Part shown: positions 6,024 through 11,541 of the stretch, in pieces
Position numbering within the stretch: position 1 is the stretch's first letter
Layout: each line of letters begins with the position of its first letter
Assembly (NCBI GenBank): GCA_016928525.1
Contig: JAFGKO010000307.1
Coordinates: forward strand, 1-11,541
Length of the DNA: 11,541 nucleotides
Reading direction: 5' to 3'
Source of the DNA: Anaerolineales bacterium
GTDB lineage: Bacteria; Chloroflexota; Anaerolineae; Anaerolineales; Villigracilaceae
The notes under the pieces: model-generated
What the model saw: only the letters and a program-made list of their open reading frames with translations
The model's database searches: none
Told to the model about the DNA's origin: nothing
Program-made: the position numbers and the translations under genes

Positions 6024-6938
6024 ATGAAAATACGCGTAAAAGTCCCCGCAACGACCGCCAACCTGGGCCCTGGCTTCGACGCCCTGGGGCTGGCATTGAA
6101 TCTGTGGAACGAGGCCGAATTCGTCTGCACTGATGACAACAAAATAACCCTCACGATCAGCGGCGAGGGCGAGGGGAGGATTCCTGCCAACGCCGACAAC
6201 GCCATCGCGGAGGCCGCCCTGCAAATCTACGACCTGGTCGGGAAACCCTGCCAGGGCCTGCACATCGACTGCATCAACCGCGTGCCGCTTGGCTCCGGGA
6301 TGGGCTCCAGTTCCGCAGCCATGCTGACCGGTATGCTGGGCGCAAATGTCCTGCTGGGCAATCCCCTGACGGATGAGGAAATCCTGAAGCTGGCTATCGA
6401 GACCGAAGGCCACCCCGATAACGTAGCCCCGGCTATGCTGGGCGGGCTGGTCGCCTCGATTGTCTATGAAAACCGGGTGATTTCGATGAAACTGCCTGCC
6501 AGGGCCAACCATGGGTCGATCCATGCCACAATTGTCCTGCCCGATTTCGACTTCCCGACCAAACAGGCGCGCGCCATCCTGCCCAAACAGGTCGAGCGGG
6601 CGGACGCCATCTACAACATCAGCCGCGCTGTGCTGGTGACCGAAGCCCTGCGGACGGGCAACCTGGAGCTACTGGGGATCGCGATGAAGGACAGCCTGCA
6701 CCAACCCTACCGCCTGCCGCTCATCCCGGGCGCGATCGCTGCCCTCGAAGCGGGAAAAAAGGCCGGCGCAGCGGCGGTGGCACTCTCGGGGGCCGGTCCC
6801 GGGTTGATTGCCTTTTCCTCGAAAGAGAAAGGGGACATCGGGGCGGCGATGAAGCGCGCTTTTGAGTCTGCCGGGTTGAGCGCGCGCGTCTTCGAATTGG
6901 AAACCAGCTACGAGGGCGCGGAGGTTACTATCGTTTAG
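6024..6938 (+). CDS. thrB: Homoserine kinase (GHMP family)
   Basis: This cytoplasmic enzyme phosphorylates L-homoserine with ATP to give the thrC substrate. The 304-residue protein shows the three GHMP-kinase motifs: VPATTANLGPGFDALGLAL (7-25), the ATP loop PLGSGMGSSSAA (88-99), and ALSGAGPGLIAF (253-264). It also has EGHPDNVAPAMLGG (128-141) and HQPYRLPLIPG (226-236), typical of ThrB. The start at 6024 has AAGG (6012-6015) 8 bases upstream. An ATG at 6018 is too close to that site. A GTG at 5967 lies inside the palindromic repeat and would add about 19 residues without homology to family N-termini. It is likely co-transcribed with thrC and under the same attenuator. No clear terminator follows the TAG. 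Confidence 0.97.
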   Translation: MKIRVKVPATTANLGPGFDALGLALNLWNEAEFVCTDDNKITLTISGEGEGRIPANADNAIAEAALQIYDLVGKPCQGLHIDCINRVPLGSGMGSSSAAMLTGMLGANVLLGNPLTDEEILKLAIETEGHPDNVAPAMLGGLVASIVYENRVISMKLPARANHGSIHATIVLPDFDFPTKQARAILPKQVERADAIYNISRAVLVTEALRTGNLELLGIAMKDSLHQPYRLPLIPGAIAALEAGKKAGAAAVALSGAGPGLIAFSSKEKGDIGAAMKRAFESAGLSARVFELETSYEGAEVTIV

Positions 6939-7047
6939 GCGACTCCAGCTTGGAGAGATTGCCAGAGAAAGGCTATTTCGAAGGGTCAAGCCTGTGACAC
7001 GGGAGCAGGCCCAGGCAGAGTTCGAAGCGTATGTCCTCATGAAATGT

Positions 7048-7086
7048 CGATAAAGCAATCGGCCGACAGAAGTTCTGCCGGCCGAT
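7048..7086 (-). terminator. Terminator hairpin of the merR-gyrI gene
   Basis: The stem ATCGGCCG (7058-7065) with CGGCCGAT (7079-7086), one A-C mismatch, then CAGA with TCTG around a 3-base loop, lies 20 bases after the minus-strand stop. On that strand it is followed by TTGCTTTATCG, only moderately T-rich. It also separates the gene from thrB arriving on the other strand. Confidence 0.6.
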
Positions 7087-7106
7087 ACCAGAGACCTTCG
7101 TCGAAA

Positions 7107-8471
7107 TTAATTAACAGCTACATAGATGTAGAACTTGGAGTCGTCGGAACCGAACAGGAAGTCCTTGTCGTACACTTCCATATCGAATTTATCGGGGTGG
7201 ACTTCCAGTCCGGCCTGCGCCAGCCCGGTATTGTAGATGTATGAGTAGGTTTCGCCGAGCGTATTGAGCTTGCCGTGATGAGTGAAGACCGCGTACTTGT
7301 GGGCTGGCACCTCGCGACAGACCATCCCTTCCGGGATGCCCTTGTCGTCGGCCACCTCGAAGCTGGCTACGTATTCGAACTCGCCGGGCTGCGACGGGCC
7401 TTGCACGGTGCTGAAGCACAGGCCAAAAGCCTCCTGGTCGTTGATGCGCTTGATCTGGTCCGCGATCTGGTTGAAACGGCCCCACATCTGGCCGATCTCG
7501 CCGTTTTCATTTTTACCGACGTATGAGAGCCCAACCGCCTTGAAGGCAGGGCGATTGACAATCTTGGGTTGCATGGTTTCTTCCTTTTGATTTGAACTGA
7601 GTGAAACAGGGATACTGGGTTTCTCGATGGGGCACTGCACCTCGATCAAGCCAGTTGTCAGGGGGGAGTCTTGGGGCGCGTTGACCCCGCTCCCGGGCAG
7701 GTAGATCTCACGACAGGGACCGGCAACCTGGTAGCCGTTGCTTTGCGTCCAGGCATAGAGCCACTTATACGTTTGCGGCAGGATGGCATAATCGTCCTGG
7801 TGGATCACGCTGGCCATCCCGGGCACGGCTGCGAGCTCTTGCAGCCTGACGGGGGTGCCCTCCCAATCGCCGGCACGCTGGCCGCTGCGCGGGTCGACCC
7901 CCACCGCCAGGGTTAGTTCCAGGTCGGTTTCCTGGTAAGGCATGTCGTCCAGCAGAGCAAACCAGGGACTGGCCGGTTTGAGCCGGGCGCTCTCCAGATA
8001 GTTCAACAGCAGAGTGTGCAAGCTTTGCCGCGCCGGAGCGATCGCGTCTTCGCTGGCCGCTACGACCTGCGCCAGCAGCACCGTCTGTGCCGGGATGTCT
8101 TTGATGGCGATCTCGCTTTGGGGCGGGCATCCGTCCACTTCGAGCTGACGCAGGCGCTGTTCGACGCGCAACAGACGCGCCTGTTCCTCATTCACCTGCA
8201 CTGCCAGCTCCATCTGCTTCAGGCGCAGCATGCCGCGCATCTCAGCGGTCGAGACCTGCTCGTGCAGCAGCTGGGCAACCTGTTCGAGCGAAAACCCCAG
8301 GTCCTTCAAGGCCAGGATGCGATTGAGCTGTGACAACTGCTCGATTTCATAGTAGCGGTAGCCGCTGTAGCGGTCGATGTGCCTGGGCTTGAGTAATCCC
8401 AGGTCATCGTAGTGATGCAGGGTCTTGATGGAGACATGCGCCAGTTTTGAAAAGTCACCGATCTTGATCAT
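7107..8471 (-). CDS. MerR-family regulator with two GyrI-like effector-binding domains
   Basis: This 454-residue cytoplasmic regulator starts with a MerR winged-helix DNA-binding domain (IGDFSKLAHVSIKTLHHYDD, 4-23; wing YSGYRYY, 35-41; KDLGFSLEQV, 56-65). A dimerisation coiled coil follows (about 78-113, rich in Leu, Gln, Glu, Arg). Residues 120-284 form a GyrI/BmrR-C-like ligand domain, and residues 300-454 a second, different GyrI-like domain. Usual MerR-GyrI proteins are about 270-300 residues, so this one carries an extra C-terminal module. It likely senses small, often cationic or hydrophobic, molecules and twists its own promoter. That promoter has the 19-bp MerR spacing. The ATG has GAGG (8482-8479) 7 bases upstream. 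An internal ATG at M300 has its own Shine-Dalgarno. The ligand is unknown, and no pump gene is adjacent. Confidence 0.88.
   Translation of the reverse strand: MIKIGDFSKLAHVSIKTLHHYDDLGLLKPRHIDRYSGYRYYEIEQLSQLNRILALKDLGFSLEQVAQLLHEQVSTAEMRGMLRLKQMELAVQVNEEQARLLRVEQRLRQLEVDGCPPQSEIAIKDIPAQTVLLAQVVAASEDAIAPARQSLHTLLLNYLESARLKPASPWFALLDDMPYQETDLELTLAVGVDPRSGQRAGDWEGTPVRLQELAAVPGMASVIHQDDYAILPQTYKWLYAWTQSNGYQVAGPCREIYLPGSGVNAPQDSPLTTGLIEVQCPIEKPSIPVSLSSNQKEETMQPKIVNRPAFKAVGLSYVGKNENGEIGQMWGRFNQIADQIKRINDQEAFGLCFSTVQGPSQPGEFEYVASFEVADDKGIPEGMVCREVPAHKYAVFTHHGKLNTLGETYSYIYNTGLAQAGLEVHPDKFDMEVYDKDFLFGSDDSKFYIYVAVN
7572..7588 (-). promoter_or_regulatory. Internal ribosome-binding site and start for the C-terminal GyrI-like domain
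   Basis: Inside the merR-gyrI gene, the minus strand reads AAAAGGAAGAAACCATG, with AAGG 8 bases before an in-frame ATG (codon 300, bases 7574-7572). The segment starts exactly at the domain border, after the linker KPSIPVSLSSNQKEET. It would give a 155-residue stand-alone GyrI-like protein (MQPKIVNRPAFKAVGLSYVG...), the usual size of single-domain members. Confidence 0.5.
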
Positions 8472-8490
8472 GAGTCAACCTCGTCTTATC

Positions 8491-8504
8491 CTGATGGCCA
8501 TCAG
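8491..8504 (-). promoter_or_regulatory. Perfect 14-bp palindrome at the merR transcription start
   Basis: CTGATGGCCATCAG is a perfect palindrome lying 7-20 bases downstream of the -10 box of the MerR-type promoter, so it overlaps or directly follows the predicted start. It could be an operator for a second regulator or a small 5' leader hairpin. No factor can be named. Confidence 0.4.
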
Positions 8505-8511
8505 TGTGCAT

Positions 8512-8542
8512 AGTATAGACCCTCCGGTATGGTGCGAGTCAA
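8512..8542 (-). promoter_or_regulatory. MerR-type promoter with 19-bp spacer
   Basis: On the minus strand the -35 is TTGACT (8542-8537) and the -10 is TATACT (8517-8512), separated by exactly 19 bases. The spacer holds an imperfect dyad around ACCATACCGGAGGGT. A 19-bp spacer with a central dyad is the hallmark of promoters that MerR-family proteins activate by DNA distortion, here presumably autoregulation. A run of nine G on the + strand (8543-8551) directly abuts the -35. Confidence 0.8.
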
Positions 8543-8583
8543 GGGGGGGGGAACGGTTATGATGTGATACTCATTGGGCGACG

Positions 8584-8625
8584 ATCATGGTCAACATGAT
8601 GTACCTGCCGCATGCGGTCAGGTAC
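8584..8625. repeat. Two adjacent inverted repeats downstream of the TIR-FGE gene
   Basis: ATCATG (8584-8589) and CATGAT (8595-8600) form one hairpin with a 5-base loop. Abutting it, GTACCTG (8601-8607) and CAGGTAC (8619-8625) flank the perfect palindrome CCGCATGCGG (8608-8617). Neither is followed by a T run on the minus strand, so they do not look like ordinary terminators. The rest of the 262-base gap, 8472-8733, shows no gene I can support beyond the merR promoter. Confidence 0.45.
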
Positions 8626-8733
8626 GCAGTGTCGGAGTACTAAAGAAGGTGGATAAAGTCGGTGAGGAAGTAAGTTTGGAAATTACAAAAGCACAAAGCT
8701 CAAAGATTCAGAAAACTGAGATAAAAAACCTTT

Positions 8734-10014
8734 TCAGGAGAGATGCTGGGACGCCACCACACGAAAACCTCTATCCTCGTCTTCGTTCAATGGGGTGATC
8801 GGGCGGCCCCCACGGTAGGTACAGCGCGCGCAGTTACAATCAACGTAGAAGGAACCACCGCGTACTATACGGCGGCCACCAGTATTTATATCCTCACGTT
8901 CATCATTTCCCTTATATGGATAGGATTTATAAATGCTGTGAGTCCATTCCCAAACATTGCCACTCATATCGGCGCAACCATACGGTGAATCACCCTGCGG
9001 AGAATAGGCTCCTACAGGAGTTGTAGTGCCTCTGCCACCTTCCTTAGTATTACATTTGGCTTTATCGAATATGTCTCCCCATGGATAGACAAGCCCCTTT
9101 TCGCCGCGCGCAGCTTTCTCCCATTCGGCTTCAGTGGGCAGGCGTAATACAAAACCAGCAGGGAGCTTGTCTTTCAATAACTCATCCAGCCACTTACAAT
9201 ACCCCATTGCATCCTTCAATGAGACGCTCACAACAGGATGATCCCGCTTCTTTTCCCAACCACTTACTGGATGCCTAGTTCCTTTGGCTTTTATATACGC
9301 CGCATATTGTTCGTTGGTGACTGGAAATCGCCCAATGTAATATTCGTAAGGGAGATCAACGGTGTGCTGAGGTTTCTCACTTCTAGCAGTACTCTTGTCT
9401 TTATCAGCATTACCCATCAGAAATTTACCCGCCGGCACCTTTACAAACTCGATCCCACTGAAGGAATAAATGGTATGGTCGCCAGGTGTATATTTGTCCG
9501 CTGGTTCAATGCTTTCACGTTTGGAACCCGGCATGGGCTTCTCTGTAACAGGCTTCGCCTGCAGGGTTTCTGCCAAAATCCCAAGCGAATTCGCGCGCAT
9601 CCGCAAACTGACGAGTAAGCGCTGGTAGGCGCGGTCTCGATCTTTTTCGAAGTAATCCGCATATTGCCACGGACGCAGTCTGCGCGGTGGGTCACAATCT
9701 TCCAAACGAATGGGAATGAGGTAGAGCGTCCCTTCGGGCTTGTAATCGGCATAATCCAACACGATTCGCAACTCACGCTGAACGTAGCCTTCCTTTGTAA
9801 TCGAATTGTTGGAGAGACAAACAAGAATGGCATCCGCCGATTCCACCGCCTTCTCGATTTCCAGATTCCAATCTTGACCCGGGTAAAGTTTTTCTTCATC
9901 CAGCCAGACATCTAACCAACCTTCTACGCTCAACTGACGGTACAACTCACGCACAGTTGGCTTGTCATTGGAGGAGTGGCAGAGAAAAACTCGTAGCGGT
10001 CTGTTTTCAGGCAC
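8734..10014 (-). CDS. TIR domain fused to FGE-sulfatase-like (SUMF1/C-type-lectin fold) domain
   Basis: This 426-residue protein, with no signal peptide or membrane segment, has two modules. A TIR domain (about 7-138) shows RVFLCHSSNDK, WLDEEKLYPGQDW (box 2-like) and GYVQREL, whose E81 is at the position of the catalytic Glu of TIR NADases. After a linker, an FGE-sulfatase-like domain (about 185-421) carries VPAGKFLMGN, PVTNEQYAAYI, RLPTEAEWEKAARG, YPWGD, DMSGNVWEWT, VRGGSF and RGFRVV. The active FGE cysteine pair is not clearly conserved (only a CNC..C cluster at 393-398), so the domain may be a binding or scaffold fold rather than an oxidase. TIR-effector logic suggests signalling or defence through NAD+ cleavage, which is inference. 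The GTG start has GAGGG (10025-10021) 6 bases upstream and a TATAAT beyond it. A TTG at 10065 lies upstream of that promoter. Confidence 0.88.
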   Translation of the reverse strand: MPENRPLRVFLCHSSNDKPTVRELYRQLSVEGWLDVWLDEEKLYPGQDWNLEIEKAVESADAILVCLSNNSITKEGYVQRELRIVLDYADYKPEGTLYLIPIRLEDCDPPRRLRPWQYADYFEKDRDRAYQRLLVSLRMRANSLGILAETLQAKPVTEKPMPGSKRESIEPADKYTPGDHTIYSFSGIEFVKVPAGKFLMGNADKDKSTARSEKPQHTVDLPYEYYIGRFPVTNEQYAAYIKAKGTRHPVSGWEKKRDHPVVSVSLKDAMGYCKWLDELLKDKLPAGFVLRLPTEAEWEKAARGEKGLVYPWGDIFDKAKCNTKEGGRGTTTPVGAYSPQGDSPYGCADMSGNVWEWTHSIYKSYPYKGNDEREDINTGGRRIVRGGSFYVDCNCARCTYRGGRPITPLNEDEDRGFRVVASQHLS

Positions 10015-10020
10015 CTGTTT

Positions 10021-10048
10021 CCCTCGCGGTGAAGTTAATAAAATTATA
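10021..10048 (-). promoter_or_regulatory. -10 box and Shine-Dalgarno of the TIR-FGE gene
   Basis: A perfect TATAAT lies at 10048-10043 on the minus strand and GAGGG at 10025-10021, giving a leader of roughly 20 bases before the GTG at 10014. No clear -35 is visible. The gene is thus probably transcribed independently of fbp. Confidence 0.45.
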
Positions 10049-10095
10049 CGACATTTTAGAATCAAAAAGCCTCACAGGCTTTTATCGCAAGGCTC

Positions 10096-10236
10096 CTATT
10101 CACCATACCATCCACCGATGGATACCTTCGCCCACTGTTCGATGAGCGACTCGGCGCGTTTCGTCCAGGCCAGCGGATTTTCGATGCTGCAGTTCTTCCT
10201 GCTGATGCAGATCCACTGTCGTGAGTATTGTGGCAT
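10096..10236 (-). CDS. Possible small protein of 46 residues, unknown function
   Basis: Between fbp and the TIR-FGE gene the minus strand has an open frame ending at TAG (10098-10096). From the ATG at 10236 it encodes 46 residues (MPQYSRQWICISRKNC..., ending IEQWAKVSIGGWYGE). A longer version from the ATG at 10272 would be 58. Third codon positions are about two-thirds G or C, higher than in the competing frame, and AGG lies 6 bases before the 46-residue start. It is basic and rich in Trp (four) and Ser. I do not recognise it. It could also be a decayed gene remnant, since the frame stays open back into the end of fbp. Confidence 0.3.
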   Translation of the reverse strand: MPQYSRQWICISRKNCSIENPLAWTKRAESLIEQWAKVSIGGWYGE

Positions 10237-10333
10237 TTCTGACCTGAGCGAACATGCAATACCCCGCTCCATTAGTGGAACGGAACATTGATCACTGTAC
10301 TCTCGGTGCTCTTGAAGATTGCTGTGGCGAAAG

Positions 10334-11356
10334 CTAACAATCCTTCAAAAACTCTTCAGCCTTTTCCACTAAATCTCGGTTACCGATAAAGACAGGTGTT
10401 CGCTGGTGAATATCTGTGGGAGTAATATCCAATATTCGTTGTTTGCCATCAGAGCCATAACCGCCAGCCTGCTCGGCGAGGAAGGCTAAAGGTGCGGCTT
10501 CGTATAAAAGACGGATCTTCCCATTCGGCTTGGCCGGTGTCGCTGGATAGGCAAATATGCCGCCATGCAGCAGGTTTCGATGGAAATCAGCCACCATAGA
10601 GCCAATATAACGAAAAGACAAAGCTGGCTTGTAAGAATCTCTAAGCCAGCCAACATATTGGTCCATCTCAGCACACCAGGTCCTACCAGCAGAGTGGTTG
10701 ATGCTGTAATAGGCAGGCGTTTCAGGGATGCGGATATTTTCCTTCGAAAGCAAAAATTCGCCCATCGAAGGCTCCAACGTGAAGCAATGGACCCCTTTCC
10801 CGGCGCTGTATACCAGCATGGTGCTGGTACCGTAGAAGATGTATCCAGCAGCGACCAAATTCCTGCCAGGTTGGAGACAGTCTTCCAAGCACCCGGGATT
10901 ATCTCTATCCAAAACACGGTAGATGCCGAAGATCGTCCCAATGCTGATATTCGTATCTATATTGGATGAGCCATCCAGTGGATCATAGACCAATACATAA
11001 GAGCCTTTTTTGTATCCTTCAGGAATACGCACCCAATCCTTGCGCTCTTCGGTCACCATCGCCGCTAACCTGCCGGTATGGTCATTAAGTCGAACGATAA
11101 TTTCGTCAGCGAGCAGGTCGAGCTTTTGTTGTGATTCTCCCTGCACATTTGTTTTCCCTGCCAGGCCGAGCATATCCAACAAGCCAGCCCGCCGTGTTTG
11201 GGCGCTGATGATCTTCCCTGCCACCGCCAGATCATAGAAAATAGCTGTTAGTTCTCCTGTTGCGCTTTCAGGCTGGGTATCCAACAAAAAGCGTTCGATC
11301 GTGACGATTTTATCGTCAATCATTGGAAGATTACTCAAACCATTAGGCGGTAGCAT
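10334..11356 (-). CDS. fbp: Fructose-1,6-bisphosphatase, class I
   Basis: This cytoplasmic, Mg2+-dependent enzyme hydrolyses fructose 1,6-bisphosphate to fructose 6-phosphate in gluconeogenesis (or a Calvin-type cycle). The 340-residue length is normal for the class. Seen: metal-binding E103/E104 in VTEERK, the signature [11 protein letters not shown] (124-134), a substrate loop [34 protein letters not shown] C-lobe residues (249-271), and [20 protein letters not shown] with catalytic-site K280 and E286. The ATG at 11356 is supported by AAGGAG (11366-11361) 4 bases upstream. M12 is a less likely start. The divergent region beyond it to the window end (11357-11541) contains no gene I can support. 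No convincing terminator follows the TAG. Confidence 0.97.
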   Translation of the reverse strand: MLPPNGLSNLPMIDDKIVTIERFLLDTQPESATGELTAIFYDLAVAGKIISAQTRRAGLLDMLGLAGKTNVQGESQQKLDLLADEIIVRLNDHTGRLAAMVTEERKDWVRIPEGYKKGSYVLVYDPLDGSSNIDTNISIGTIFGIYRVLDRDNPGCLEDCLQPGRNLVAAGYIFYGTSTMLVYSAGKGVHCFTLEPSMGEFLLSKENIRIPETPAYYSINHSAGRTWCAEMDQYVGWLRDSYKPALSFRYIGSMVADFHRNLLHGGIFAYPATPAKPNGKIRLLYEAAPLAFLAEQAGGYGSDGKQRILDITPTDIHQRTPVFIGNRDLVEKAEEFLKDC

Positions 11357-11541
11357 TTCGCTCCTTTTCTTGTAGAAGACGGTTCTTGTGGGGTATTACC
11401 AGTCTATCATGGATGGTACAGTCTCCTAAGTAATAAAAGTAATGTGCTAATCTGCTTGAGTTTAGAGATGGATGAACCAGCGCGTATGAGCGCTGAGATC
11501 AACAGAACCTTAAAAAACGAGAAGCAGAAGCAAATTTAGCA

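Noticed and set aside
5349..6524. A long (391-codon) minus-strand frame across thrC and thrB
   Set aside because: It lies opposite two genes with full family motifs and crosses the palindromic repeat. Long antisense frames are common in GC-rich coding DNA.
8574..8798. A 74-codon plus-strand frame overlapping the 3' end of the TIR-FGE gene
   Set aside because: It has no Shine-Dalgarno, crosses the inverted repeats and overlaps a well-supported gene on the other strand.
10015..10065. A 17-residue extension of the TIR-FGE protein from TTG 10065
   Set aside because: It spans the TATAAT and the Shine-Dalgarno of the GTG start and lies before the TIR fold begins.
11468..11539. A 23-codon plus-strand ORF at the window end, divergent from fbp
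   Set aside because: It is too short and has no clear Shine-Dalgarno or following attenuator structure within the window. It may simply be chance.

Overview
The window is about 11.5 kb of ordinary, moderately GC-rich bacterial chromosome with housekeeping metabolism and a few accessory genes. No rRNA, tRNA, CRISPR array or transposase is visible. The gene set, the style of the proteins (a cyanobacterium-like insertion in isocitrate dehydrogenase, a TIR plus formylglycine-generating-enzyme-like fusion) and the many intergenic palindromes suggest an environmental bacterium, most likely Chloroflexota/Anaerolineae. That placement is an inference from gene style, not a proof.

Layout, left to right. 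(1) The tail of an upstream gene, then a 12-helix MFS transporter (+). (2) An NADP isocitrate dehydrogenase gene (icd, +) with an extended -10 promoter and a strong terminator. (3) A bacterioferritin-like gene (+) with its own -10 and terminator. (4) A convergent small dual-specificity phosphatase (-). (5) A threonine block (+): a 19-codon threonine-rich leader ORF, a possible antiterminator, a hairpin/T-tract terminator, threonine synthase (thrC) and homoserine kinase (thrB). (6) On the minus strand, a MerR-type regulator fused to two GyrI-like effector domains, with a textbook MerR promoter (19-bp spacer). (7) Also on the minus strand, a TIR plus FGE-sulfatase-like protein, a possible small ORF, and class I fructose-1,6-bisphosphatase (fbp).

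The most interesting system is the thr leader. The sequence has the parts of classical ribosome-mediated transcription attenuation, placed where the model needs them: a short translated ORF with 6 Thr codons in 19, five of them within the last eight codons; a segment just after its stop codon that can pair with the 5' arm of the terminator; a GNRA-capped terminator stem with seven T's; and then the thrC ribosome-binding site. This would couple thrC-thrB expression to charged tRNA-Thr.

The second notable feature is a dispersed roughly 95-bp palindromic element present three times in this one window: before icd, before the ferritin gene and before the thr leader. Pairing is kept by compensatory changes in the most diverged copy. 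A different palindrome, of the CACCACGAAG/CTTTGTGGTG type, fills the thrC-thrB gap. Three start codons that would give longer proteins (ferritin, thrC, thrB) and one for the TIR protein were moved downstream because promoters, terminators or repeats occupy the putative extensions.
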